Below, in pieces: positions 48,068-55,806 of a DNA stretch of 64,000 bases; positions within the stretch are counted from its first letter, which is position 1, and every line of letters starts with the position of its first letter. The DNA comes from Streptomyces massasporeus (GTDB taxonomy: Bacteria; Actinomycetota; Actinomycetes; Streptomycetales; Streptomycetaceae). Where the stretch lies: positions 1 through 64,000 of the forward strand of contig NZ_BMSE01000014.1 in NCBI RefSeq assembly GCF_014648995.1. The letters are read 5' to 3'. Made by a program: the position numbers and the translations under genes. Under the pieces are notes generated by a model. It saw only the letters and a program-made list of their open reading frames with translations, had not been told where the DNA came from and ran no database searches.

Positions 48068-48919
48068 CTACCGCGGTTCCCGGCGCGGCCGGTACACCGA
48101 CGCGACGAACGAGGCCGTCACCCGCACCGGCGCCGCCATCTCCGCCACCCGGCCGCGCAGTTCCGCCGCGTCGACGTGACGCGCGGCCGGACTCATGGCC
48201 ACCAGGGCGGCGACCTCCCCGGCCGTGAGGCTCATGACGTACTCCAGCGGCTCGGCGCGCTCGCGCCGGAAGTGCGCCCCCAGGGTCCGGTTCAGGCGGT
48301 CCTCCTTCAGCGGGTCGACGGCCGGCAGCCCCGTGGACGCGCGCAGTTCGCGCAGATGCCGGGCGGTGGGGGTGACGACGAGCAGCGCGCCGTCCGGGCC
48401 GAGGACGCGGTGGAACTCGGGCCCGTTGCGGGGCGCGAAGACATTGAGGACGAGGTCGGCGCAGCCGGTGCGCACGGGCCAGGGCTGCCACACGTCCCAG
48501 CCGGCGGCCTCCGCCCGGGTATGCGCGCGGGCCGCCGCGCGCAGGGCGGGCACGGAGCTGTCCAGTCCCAGCCCCAGGGCCTCGGGGAGGGCGTCCAGGA
48601 CGGCCGCGAGGTAGTGGCCGGTGCCCGCCCCGGCGTCCAGGACGGTGGCGTCCGGCGGGGCCAGTTCCGTGGCGAGTTCCGCGAGGGCGCGGGCGAGCGG
48701 GTCGTAGTGCCCGGCGCCGAGGAACGCGGCGCGGCTGCGGACCATGTCGGGGGAGTCGGCGCTCGGTGCCCGCCGGTGGCCGGTCAGGAGGCTGACGTAG
48801 CCGTGTCGGGCGATGTCGAAGGTGTGGCGGCCGGCGCACCGCAGGGCGCCGTCGGTGCGACGCAGGGCGGCCGGGCACAGGGGGCAGGTCAGGACGGACA
48901 GGAGTCGGTCGGAAGGCAA
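48068..48919 (-). CDS. 23S rRNA (guanine-N1) methyltransferase, RlmA/TlrB-like
   Basis: 283 residues. An N-terminal zinc site (CPLC, then RCAGRHTFD) is followed by a SAM-dependent methyltransferase domain with motif I VLDAGAGTGHYLAA and DLVLNVFAPRN, LLVVTPTARHLREL. This is the RlmA family, which methylates G745 or G748 of 23S rRNA; the RlmA-II branch (TlrB) of Gram-positive bacteria gives resistance to tylosin-like macrolides together with Erm-type methylation. HIARHGYVSLL-type sequence (DIARHGYVSLLTG) is typical. GAGGAG precedes the TTG start. A short ORF and a hairpin upstream may control it by attenuation. Confidence 0.88.
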   Translation of the reverse strand: MPSDRLLSVLTCPLCPAALRRTDGALRCAGRHTFDIARHGYVSLLTGHRRAPSADSPDMVRSRAAFLGAGHYDPLARALAELATELAPPDATVLDAGAGTGHYLAAVLDALPEALGLGLDSSVPALRAAARAHTRAEAAGWDVWQPWPVRTGCADLVLNVFAPRNGPEFHRVLGPDGALLVVTPTARHLRELRASTGLPAVDPLKEDRLNRTLGAHFRRERAEPLEYVMSLTAGEVAALVAMSPAARHVDAAELRGRVAEMAAPVRVTASFVASVYRPRREPR

Positions 48920-49044
48920 GGGTGCTCCTCGGAACGCGGGGCACTGCGGCGGCGCGGGGCACCGCGTGCGGGCGGCGGACGGTGGGGCGTCGGCGCCCGC
49001 CGGCCGGCTCGCCGTGAAACGGCGGCCGAGGGGCGGGTACGCCG

Positions 49045-49081
49045 AGGACGGCGACGTGAGCGACTCACGTCGCCGTCCTCA
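49045..49081 (-). terminator. Strong hairpin between the pectate-lyase-like gene and the RlmA gene
   Basis: A perfect 17-base-pair stem (49045-49061 with 49065-49081) with a 3-base loop. It may end transcription of the upstream lyase gene, act as an attenuator for the methyltransferase gene 126 bases on, or both. Confidence 0.8.
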
Positions 49082-49090
49082 CCGCGGCGT

Positions 49091-49132
49091 CAGAGGAAGC
49101 AGTGAGGCAGGGCGTTGCATGCCAGTGCCATA
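49091..49132 (-). CDS. 13-residue ORF MALACNALPHCFL, possible leader peptide
   Basis: A complete minus-strand frame from ATG 49132 to TGA 49091, starting 9 bases after the lyase stop and ending 9 bases before the hairpin. CCTCAC inside it can pair with GTGAGG at the foot of the hairpin, so ribosome position could change folding. No ribosome binding site is visible, so this is a candidate only. Confidence 0.3.
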
Positions 49133-49140
49133 CGGCCAGG

Positions 49141-50703
49141 CTACCGGGCGCCGCCGAAGGTCACGACGAGCCGCCCGTCCGAGGCGAACGACCAGCGCAG
49201 GGCACCGGCGTAGGAGGAGCAGCGGGAGCCGTTCGAGCCGGACCAGAACTGGTTGGAGCTGTCGGAGGTGCCGATGATCCGGTCGTTCGACCCGCTGTCG
49301 CAGGAGGTGTTGGAGCGGAACACCGACGTGCTGCCGGAGTCGAAGTTGAAGTTGCGCTGCTCGTTGCCGACGCTGACGTTGTCCGAGATCTGCATCGGGC
49401 CGGTGTTGCTGTTGTAGGTGAAGCCGTGCTTGCCGTTGCCGTAGGCGATGCTGCGCCGGACGACGTGGCCGACGCCGATGTCCTCGCCGCCGAGCTTGTA
49501 GCCGTTGCGGTCGCCGTTGCCGGCCTGGGAGCCGTCGCTGAGGGTGCCGTTGCCGAAGGCGAGGGAGTCCTCGATGGTCACCGCGCCGATGGGGCCGGTG
49601 TCCGGCTTGGTGTAGAGGTCGTAGCCGTCGTCGATGTTGTGGTGGGACACGGTGTAACGGAAGACGTTGCCGGGGCCGACGGTGAGCTTCGGTGCGAAGC
49701 CGTCCGCGTCCTCGCCGTCGGAGTCTGCGTTGTCGTGCGACTCGGTGCTGACGATGAGGTTGCGGGAGGGCCACTGGTCCTTGGGCGTGCTGGACAGCGC
49801 CCGCGACAGTTGCAGGCCCGAGTCGCGGTTGAAGCGGGTCACCGTGCGTTCGACGACGTTGTCGCTGCCGCTGAGGAAGATGCCGTTGTCACCGGCCCGT
49901 TCGACGACGAGGCCCTTGACGTGCCAGTGATTCGCGTTGAGGGCGAGGCCGCGGTTGGCCGGGTCCTCGCTCTGGGCGGAGAAGTCGAGCACGGGTGTCT
50001 CGCCCGGGTAGGCGAAGAGTTCCGTGCGGTCGCCGGAGGTGCCGTTGCGGCCCGCCGGGACGGTGACGGTCTGGGAGTAGCGGTAGGTCCCGCCGCGCAG
50101 GTAGATGGTGCCGCCGGCCGTGACGCGGCTGATCGCGGAGGTGAGCGTCGTCGGGCTCGACTCCGTGCCGGCCGCGCTGTCGGTGCCGTTCGGTGACACG
50201 TACAGGACCGGCCCGGTGGGCTGCGGTTCGCTGCCGCCCGTCTCGGCATCGACGCAGTCGACGTTGGGCAGGCCGGCGGAGGTGGTCGGGCTCAGCCGGA
50301 CGGTGTTGGCGCCCGCCCGCAGCGGGACGGTGAGCGTCTTGGTCGCCCAGGTGCTCCACGCGCCGGTGCCCTCGAAGGACGCCGTGCCGGTCGTCGTGCC
50401 GTTGACCACGAGGCCGGCGGCGCGCGCGGAGGTCGTGCCGTTGGCGAAGCGGACCTTCAGGGTCGCCGTGCCGGCGGCGGAGGAGTTCACGGTGAACTGG
50501 GCGTATCCGCCGGTGCCGTTGTCGCCGTTGCAGAAGCCGCTGCCGGAGAATCCGGCCCAGTCCGAGTCGATGGTGCCGGTGCAGACCGCGGGCGAGACCT
50601 CGGCCTCGTAGCGGGTGGTCGCCGCCTGGGCGGTGGGGCCGGACAGGGCGACGAGGCTGCCGGCCAGGAGGCCGACGGACGCGATCACTGGTCTCAGGTG
50701 CAT
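49141..50703 (-). CDS. Secreted pectate-lyase-like protein (PL9 type) with N-terminal carbohydrate-binding module
   Basis: 520 residues. Signal peptide MHLRPVIASVGLLAGSLVAL to about AQAAT; residues about 30-155 form a CBM6/CBM35-type module (TRYEAEVSPAVCTGTIDSDW, GGYAQFTVNSSAAGTATLKV, NTVRLSPTTSAGLPNVDCVD). Residues about 165-510 are a right-handed beta-helix of the PL9 family (GPVLYVSPNGTDSAAGTESS, GTIYLRGGTYRYSQTVTVP, NRGLALNANHWHVKGLVVER, SHDNADSDGEDADGFAPK). It should cleave pectic polysaccharide outside the cell. A LacI-type palindrome at 50745 probably mediates sugar control. The cysteine-rich C-terminus ends LVVTFGGAR. Confidence 0.88.
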   Translation of the reverse strand: MHLRPVIASVGLLAGSLVALSGPTAQAATTRYEAEVSPAVCTGTIDSDWAGFSGSGFCNGDNGTGGYAQFTVNSSAAGTATLKVRFANGTTSARAAGLVVNGTTTGTASFEGTGAWSTWATKTLTVPLRAGANTVRLSPTTSAGLPNVDCVDAETGGSEPQPTGPVLYVSPNGTDSAAGTESSPTTLTSAISRVTAGGTIYLRGGTYRYSQTVTVPAGRNGTSGDRTELFAYPGETPVLDFSAQSEDPANRGLALNANHWHVKGLVVERAGDNGIFLSGSDNVVERTVTRFNRDSGLQLSRALSSTPKDQWPSRNLIVSTESHDNADSDGEDADGFAPKLTVGPGNVFRYTVSHHNIDDGYDLYTKPDTGPIGAVTIEDSLAFGNGTLSDGSQAGNGDRNGYKLGGEDIGVGHVVRRSIAYGNGKHGFTYNSNTGPMQISDNVSVGNEQRNFNFDSGSTSVFRSNTSCDSGSNDRIIGTSDSSNQFWSGSNGSRCSSYAGALRWSFASDGRLVVTFGGAR

Positions 50704-50744
50704 CGTGTCTCCAAGGGGTGGTGACCTGTGCGGAACCCGGCCGG

Positions 50745-50758
50745 GGTAAGCGCTTTCC
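50745..50758 (-). promoter_or_regulatory. LacI-family operator before the pectate-lyase-like gene
   Basis: GGTAAGCGCTTTCC is a near-perfect palindrome centred on AAGCGCTT, the usual LacI/GalR half-site arrangement. It lies 42 bases upstream of the lyase start and 155 bases before the divergent CtaG-type gene. Confidence 0.6.
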
Positions 50759-50912
50759 GCGTTGTCTTGAGGGGGAACGTAGAAGCTTGCTGTGGACGCG
50801 TCAATGGTTCTGTACGTGATTGCCGTTCAGTATCGTGAACGACCTCGGGTGTTGTGCCGCCGCCGCCCCCTGCCGCCGCCCCCCCCGGAACTTCGGCGGC
50901 TATCGTCCGCTC

Positions 50913-51902
50913 GTGAGCGAACTGTCGGCTGTGTACCTGCCGGAACCGACCGCCGGACGGCTGCTGGGATCGTGGCAGTGGGACGTCCCCGCCCTGCTGC
51001 TCGTCGCCGTGCTGGGCGGGCTCTACGGCTGGGGTGTGGTCCGGGTGCGCCGACGGGGCGGGCCCTGGCCGCCGACGCGCCTCGCCGCCTTCGTGCTGCT
51101 CGGGCTCGGCGCGATCGTCGTGGCCACGATGTCCGGCCTGGCCGTCTACGACCGTGAACTGTTCTGGCCGGCCGCCGTGCAGAACGTGGGGCTCGACCTG
51201 CTCGCGCCGCTCGGCCTCGCCCTGGGCGACCCGCTGCGGCTCGCGGTGGAGGCCCTGCCGGAGGGCGGCGCGGCCCGGGTGCGGCGGGCGCTGACCGGCC
51301 GGATCGTCAGACTGCTGACGTTCCCCCTCGTCAGCACGGTCCTGGTGCTGGCCACCGAACTGACCGTCTACTTCACGCCGTACTTCGCCACCGCGCTGCG
51401 CGTGGGCTGGCTGCACGAGCTGATGTACCTCCATCTGCTCGCGGCCGGCTGCCTGTTCGTGCTGCCGGTGCTCACCCGCGAGCAGGCCCTGCCCGCCTGG
51501 TGCACCCACCCGGTCCGGGCGGCCCTGGTGTTCCTGGACGGGATCGTCGACGCGCTCCCGGGGCTGGTGGTCATGACGCACGGCACCCTGATCGCGGGCG
51601 CCTGGTACCTGCACCACGCGCCGCCCGGCTCCGACGTCCACCACGACCAGCAGCTCGGCGGCGGCGCCATGCTGGGCATCGCCGAACTGGTCGCGATCCC
51701 CTTCCTGCTGACGGTCCTCGCGCAGTGGGCGCGGGCCGAGCGCGACGGGACGGCCGCGATCGACCGGCGTCTCGACGCCGAACTCGCCCCCGCCGCCCCG
51801 GTCGCCGCCGCGGACGGGACCGCCGGACTGGTCCGGCCCTGGTGGGAGACCGAGCAGGGCGAGGTGGCGGAGCGGGTGCGGAGGCAGCGGCCGGGTGACT
51901 GA
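50913..51902 (+). CDS. Cytochrome c oxidase assembly protein, CtaG/Caa3 family
   Basis: 329 residues with seven predicted helices (DVPALLLVAVLGGLYGWGVV, LAAFVLLGLGAIVVATMSGL, LLTFPLVSTVLVLATELTVY, YLHLLAAGCLFVLPVLTR and others). Family blocks are WQWDVPALLL, TPYFATALRVGWLHELMYLH and GLVVMTHGTLIAGAWYL, including conserved His residues likely to bind copper. Caa3_CtaG proteins help insert copper in the oxidase, and in actinomycetes are often tied to copper handling. No oxidase genes are adjacent. The GTG at 50913 starts the first conserved segment. A charged tail ends it. Confidence 0.88.
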   Translation: MSELSAVYLPEPTAGRLLGSWQWDVPALLLVAVLGGLYGWGVVRVRRRGGPWPPTRLAAFVLLGLGAIVVATMSGLAVYDRELFWPAAVQNVGLDLLAPLGLALGDPLRLAVEALPEGGAARVRRALTGRIVRLLTFPLVSTVLVLATELTVYFTPYFATALRVGWLHELMYLHLLAAGCLFVLPVLTREQALPAWCTHPVRAALVFLDGIVDALPGLVVMTHGTLIAGAWYLHHAPPGSDVHHDQQLGGGAMLGIAELVAIPFLLTVLAQWARAERDGTAAIDRRLDAELAPAAPVAAADGTAGLVRPWWETEQGEVAERVRRQRPGD

Positions 51903-51917
51903 CCCGGGGCCCTCCGG

Positions 51918-52120
51918 CGCCGGTCAGCGACTGCGGTCCGCCGGCCCCGGCGCGGGTCAGCGGCTCTCGTCCGCCGGCCCCGGCGCGGGTCAGCGGCTCT
52001 CGTCCGCCGGCCCCGGCGCGGGTCAGCGGCTACCGTCCGCCGCCCTCCGGGGCACCGGTCAGCGGCTGCCGTCCGCCCCCCCCGGGGGCACCGGTCAGTG
52101 GCTGCCGTCCGCCGCCCTCC
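51918..52120. repeat. 33-36-base tandem repeats derived from the end of the 52095 gene
   Basis: Six or seven copies of a unit with core GGTCAGCGGCTCTCGTCCGC. On the minus strand each unit reads GADGSR-type residues and a TGA, the same as the last codons of the gene that stops at 52095. The array therefore looks like duplication of that gene's terminus. Confidence 0.85.
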
Positions 52121-52622
52121 GGTCCGTGCTCGGGCGGGCCTTGGAGGGGACGGGCTCCACCGGGGTGGGTGTGGCCGACGGGGCGCGAGACACGGCCGCC
52201 GGGCCGGTCGCCTCGTCGGTGACGGGGGTGTCCGGGACGGACGTGCGGGGGGTGTCGGTGCCCGGCCGGCGCGTGCCCGGGGCCGACGGGGGGGACTCGG
52301 ACGGGGACGGCTCGGGGGTGGGGGACGTCGAGGGCGTGGGCGGCGCCGTCCTGGAGGCGGGCGGGGCCATCGGGATCGTCGGAGTCGTGGGGCGCTCGGG
52401 TGCCGTGTGGCGCAGGGGGACGGCGATGAGGACGGCCGCGACGCAGCACAGGCCCGCCCCGGCCGCGGTGCGCAGCAGGCGGCGGCGGGTCGCCCGGCGG
52501 CGGATCGTCTCGTACTGGCCGGGGGGTGCGCCCAGGTAGTCGGGGGAGGAGGGGCGCAGGATCACGGCGAGCGGGTCGTCGGGGCCGGACTGCGGGCCGT
52601 CGTCGTCAAGGCGTGTGGTCAA
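52095..52622 (-). CDS. Membrane protein partnered with the ECF sigma factor (putative anti-sigma)
   Basis: 175 residues: a cytoplasmic head of about 55 residues (RLDDDGPQSGPDDPLAVILR, YETIRRRATRRRLLRTAAG), one membrane helix (AGLCCVAAVLIAVPL), and a long extracytoplasmic Pro/Ser/Thr tail. Position directly after an ECF sigma gene, overlapping by 17 bases, suggests an anti-sigma or accessory membrane partner. It lacks a visible zinc anti-sigma motif, so this is inference from context. GAGGAG is before the TTG start. Its stop codon lies in a tandem repeat. Confidence 0.7.
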   Translation of the reverse strand: MTTRLDDDGPQSGPDDPLAVILRPSSPDYLGAPPGQYETIRRRATRRRLLRTAAGAGLCCVAAVLIAVPLRHTAPERPTTPTIPMAPPASRTAPPTPSTSPTPEPSPSESPPSAPGTRRPGTDTPRTSVPDTPVTDEATGPAAVSRAPSATPTPVEPVPSKARPSTDRRAADGSH

Positions 52623-53097
52623 GGCTTCTCCTCAGGTGGACGCGGAGCAGTTCCCGGGCCGCGTGCAGGTCGGCCTTGACGGTTCCTTCCTTGCGCCCGG
52701 TCAGCGCGGACACCTCCCGGATCGGCATGTCAGCGTAGTAGTGGAGGAGGATCGGGACGCGCAGTCGCTCCGGCAGCGACTGCACGAGCAGCCGGACCGA
52801 CGGGTCGGCCTGTTCGGGGTGGGGGCGCACGGCGGCCTCCGAGGTGACGCGGTGCATGGCCCGGCGCTCGCGCTCCAGCTTGCGCCAGTGGTCCCTGACC
52901 AGGTTGGCCGCGGTGACGTAGAGGAACCCGCGCGGTTCCTCCACGGACGTCCAGCGGGCCCAGAGCCGGGTGAACGCCTCCGAGGCGATCTCGTGGGCCG
53001 TCCCGTCGTCGTCGACGAGCCGGCGGCACCAGCCGGCGAGGCGCGGATAGAGGGCGGCGAACAGCTCGGACGCTGCCTTCTCGCGGGACCGTTTCAA
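52606..53097 (-). CDS. ECF sigma factor
   Basis: 163 residues. Region 2 (ASELFAALYPRLAGWCRRLV, AHEIASEAFTRLWARWTS, EPRGFLYVTAANLVRDHWRK) and region 4 (SLPERLRVPILLHYYADMPI, REVSALTGRKEGTVKADLHA) are complete, and there is no C-terminal extension. The TTG at 53097 overlaps the stop of the sortase gene (TTGA) and is preceded by GGAGAG, so it is translated with the sortase. A frame open to 53190 allows a longer product. It probably controls its own operon, which makes a surface protein and its sortase. Confidence 0.87.
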   Translation of the reverse strand: MKRSREKAASELFAALYPRLAGWCRRLVDDDGTAHEIASEAFTRLWARWTSVEEPRGFLYVTAANLVRDHWRKLERERRAMHRVTSEAAVRPHPEQADPSVRLLVQSLPERLRVPILLHYYADMPIREVSALTGRKEGTVKADLHAARELLRVHLRRSLDHTP

Positions 53098-53708
53098 CGC
53101 TCTCCAGAGGTGGGGGACTTCGTACCGCTCAGGGCCGCGAACACGATCACGTTGTCCGCGTAGCCGTCGCCGGTCCGCGCTCCGCCGCACGTGATCAGCC
53201 GCAGCTCCGGGCGGTCCACGTTCCCGTAGACGTCATCGGCCGGGAAGTCGGTTTTCGGGACGGTCCGCACCGCCGTGACGGCGAACTCCGCCGCGGTGCC
53301 GTTCTCCAGGCGCGCCACGATCCGGTCGCCCCGGTGCAGCCGGGCGAGCCGGCGGAAGACGCCGTCGCCGTACGGGCCGACCGTGACATGGCCGAGGATC
53401 ACCGACGGGCCCCGCGCGCCGGGCGTCGGCGAGTGCCGGTACCAGCCCGCCCGGTCGTGGGCCGTGACCGGCGGCACCTGCACCGTGCCGTCGGCCGCCA
53501 GGCCCAGCCGGATGACCGGGGTGTCGACGCCGATGGCCGGGATCAGCAGCCGGACCGGGACCGAACGGGCCAGGGGGCGGGCCCTCTTCGCCGGGACCGG
53601 CCGGGCGGTGGCCGCCGGCCGGGGCGCGCCGCTCCCGTGGCCTGTGCACGCCGTCAGCAGGGACGCCGGCGCCCCGACCGTGAACGCGCGCCTGGAGAAC
53701 GGGCTCAT
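53094..53708 (-). CDS. Class F sortase
   Basis: 204 residues. A twin-arginine-type signal with a lipobox (SRRAFTVGAPASLLTACTG) is followed by the sortase barrel: VRLLIPAIGVDTPVIRLGLA, DRAGWYRHSPTPGARGPSVI, catalytic His in LGHVTVG and Cys in LRLITCGG, Arg in GGART. Class F sortases of actinobacteria anchor proteins in the cell wall; their motif is not well established. The gene sits between a C-terminally anchored protein (four-base ATGA overlap) and an ECF sigma gene (four-base overlap), so the preceding protein is the likely substrate. Confidence 0.9.
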   Translation of the reverse strand: MSPFSRRAFTVGAPASLLTACTGHGSGAPRPAATARPVPAKRARPLARSVPVRLLIPAIGVDTPVIRLGLAADGTVQVPPVTAHDRAGWYRHSPTPGARGPSVILGHVTVGPYGDGVFRRLARLHRGDRIVARLENGTAAEFAVTAVRTVPKTDFPADDVYGNVDRPELRLITCGGARTGDGYADNVIVFAALSGTKSPTSGER

Positions 53709-54082
53709 GCCCCGGTCGCCCGGCGGCGGCGCACGACGAAGACCGTGCCGCCGCCCAGGGCGAGCACCGCGGCGGCGCCCGCGCCGATCGCCGTACCGCC
53801 GGTCCCGGAGGCGCCGGTCGCCGCCACACCGGTGTCGGGCGCGCCGCTCGGCCGCACGGAGACCTGGCCGTCGGCCGGTGCCCGGGTCGGCTCCGCGCTG
53901 GGCGTCTTGCGGGCGGGCTCGGGCGTCCGGGTCGGCTCCGCGCTCTCCGCCGGCCGGGTGGAGGGCGCGGCGTCCGAGGGGACCGGGCTCGGGGTCGCCG
54001 GCCCGTCCGCGAACGCGGGCCCGGTGCCCATCAGGACGGCGGTGCCCGCGAGGGCCAGGACGCTCAGGACAGTTCGGCGCAT
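53705..54082 (-). CDS. Small surface protein with C-terminal anchor, likely class F sortase substrate
   Basis: 125 residues. Signal peptide MRRTVLSVLALAGTAVLMGT (to AFADG), a Pro/Ser/Thr/Glu-rich middle (ESAEPTRTPEPARKTPSAEP), then GAPDTGVAATGASGTGG, a hydrophobic helix (AIGAGAAAVLALGGGTVFVV) and RRRRATGA. This has the shape of a sorting signal, with APDTG or AATGA in the place of LPXTG. The next gene encodes a class F sortase overlapping by four bases. Probably a wall-linked spacer or sensor protein. Confidence 0.82.
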   Translation of the reverse strand: MRRTVLSVLALAGTAVLMGTGPAFADGPATPSPVPSDAAPSTRPAESAEPTRTPEPARKTPSAEPTRAPADGQVSVRPSGAPDTGVAATGASGTGGTAIGAGAAAVLALGGGTVFVVRRRRATGA

Positions 54083-54521
54083 GGAATCGCACTCCTTCGT
54101 CGGTCCGCCCGACGGTCGGCGGGCTGGGTGACAGTTCGTGCGGAGAGACGAGGCGGCACCGGGGCGGGTTGCAAAGAGATGGCAAAGTCGCCGGAGCCGG
54201 GCCGACCGCGGCCCCGGGCCGCCGACGGGCGCCTGGTCCGGGCGGTGGACGTCACCCACCGGCTCCGGCCGGACGCTCCGGTGGACAGACACCGTCCGCT
54301 CCTCGCGGCAGGCAACTGTCCGCTCCTCGCGGCAGGCAACCGTCCGCTCCTCGACGGCGGGGGCCGGGCAGGCATCATCGTGTCCTCGACGCCGAGGGGC
54401 CGGGGACACCGTCCGTCCTCGACGCCGAGAGCCGGGCGGGCACCATCGTGTCCTCGACGCCCGGGGCCGCTGCGGCGCACGATGGCGTTCCGACGTGCAG
54501 AACCTCGGAAGGGATGGCCCG
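54083..54521. other. Intergenic region with short repeats between the sortase operon and the oxidoreductase gene
   Basis: 439 bases without a convincing gene. It holds GCAAAG twice, 12 bases apart (54162 and 54174), two and a half copies of a 24-base unit around TCCGCTCCTCGCGGCAGGCA (54296-54355), and two copies of a unit with CATCGTGTCCTCGACGCC (54374 and 54443). Promoters for both divergent operons must lie here but I cannot place them. Confidence 0.6.
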
Positions 54522-55697
54522 TTGACCTCCTCCCCCGTCTCCCCCACCGTCCCCCGCACCGCCGACGTCGTGATCATCGGCGGTGGCGTGATGGGCACCG
54601 CCATCGCCTTCCACCTGGCCGAGGCCGGAGTGCGGAACATCGTCGTCGTGGAGCGCGGCGAGCTGGGCCGGGGGAGCTCCGGCAAACCGATCGGCGGCGT
54701 ACGGGCCCACTTCTCCGACCCGCTCAACATCGAACTGGGCAGCCGGAGCCTGCGCGCCTTCCGGGACTTCCCCGAGCGCCCCGGCGCCGACATCCGGCTC
54801 GACACCGTCGGCTACCTCTTCCTGCTCGCCACCGACCGGCAGGCCGCGGACTTCGAGGACGGCGTCCGGCTGCAGAACTCCCTCGGCGTCCCCAGCCGCA
54901 TGATCACCCCCGGGGAGGCCCGCCGCCTGTGCCCCTACGTCAGCACCGACGGACTGGTCGCCGCCGCCCACTCGCCCGCCGACGGGCACGCCCGGCCCGC
55001 ACTCGTCGTCCAGGGCTACGCGCGGGCGGCGGCCCGGGCCGGGACCGTCCTCGCCACCCACACCACCGTCACCGGATTCGACACCGCCGGCGACCGGATC
55101 ACGGCCGTCCGCACCGACCGCGGACGCATCGACTGCGCCACCGTCGTCTGCGCCGCCGGCGCCTGGTCGGCCCGCATCGGCGACCTGGCCGGCGTCCCCC
55201 TCCCCGTGCGGCCCGTGCGCCGCCAACTGGCCTTCACCACGCCCCTCGCACCACCCGCCCCGCGCATCCCCTTCACCATCGACTTCTCCTCCTCGGCCTA
55301 CTTCCACAACAGCGACGACGGCCTGCTGTTCGGCCTCGCCGACCCCGCCCAGCCCGACGGCTTCGACACCACCTGGACCCCCGAGTGGCTGGAACTGTTC
55401 CGCGACGTCGTACGCCACCGCGCCCCCGCCCTCGCCGGCATGGCCACGGCGGGCGGCTGGGCCGGGCTCTACGAGGTCACCCCCGACCACAACGCGCTCA
55501 TCGGCCGCTCCACCGAGGTCGTCAACTTCCTCTACGCCACCGGCTTCTCGGGTCACGGCTTCCTCCAGGCCCCGGCGGTCGGCGAGATCGTCCGCGACCT
55601 CTGCCTGGATCGCACGCCCCGCGTCGACGTCGGCCCGCTCGCCGCCGACCGCTTCCGCACCGGCGCCGGGACCCGGCCCGAGTCGCACATCGTGTGA
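54522..55697 (+). CDS. FAD-dependent amine/amino-acid oxidoreductase (DAO family)
   Basis: 391 residues. The dinucleotide-binding motif VVIIGGGVMGTAIAFHLAEA is at residues about 15-34, followed by VVVERGELGRGSSGKPIGGV. The C-terminal half has GLYEVTPDHNALIGRSTEV and FLYATGFSGHGFLQAPAVGE, the typical DAO-family FAD-contact end. Related enzymes are sarcosine oxidase, glycine oxidase and proline or opine dehydrogenase subunits; the substrate is not clear. GGAAGGG is 8 bases before the TTG at 54522, which I prefer to the overlapping ATG in another frame. Confidence 0.87.
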   Translation: MTSSPVSPTVPRTADVVIIGGGVMGTAIAFHLAEAGVRNIVVVERGELGRGSSGKPIGGVRAHFSDPLNIELGSRSLRAFRDFPERPGADIRLDTVGYLFLLATDRQAADFEDGVRLQNSLGVPSRMITPGEARRLCPYVSTDGLVAAAHSPADGHARPALVVQGYARAAARAGTVLATHTTVTGFDTAGDRITAVRTDRGRIDCATVVCAAGAWSARIGDLAGVPLPVRPVRRQLAFTTPLAPPAPRIPFTIDFSSSAYFHNSDDGLLFGLADPAQPDGFDTTWTPEWLELFRDVVRHRAPALAGMATAGGWAGLYEVTPDHNALIGRSTEVVNFLYATGFSGHGFLQAPAVGEIVRDLCLDRTPRVDVGPLAADRFRTGAGTRPESHIV

Positions 55698-55806
55698 GGC
55701 GCGAAATATTCGGCTGCGCACGGGAGTCGGCGCCGTTAGCATCCGACGCGATGACGACTCACTCCCTGAACAGATTGGGGGACCCGTCCGCGCAAGGTGA
55801 GTGCTG

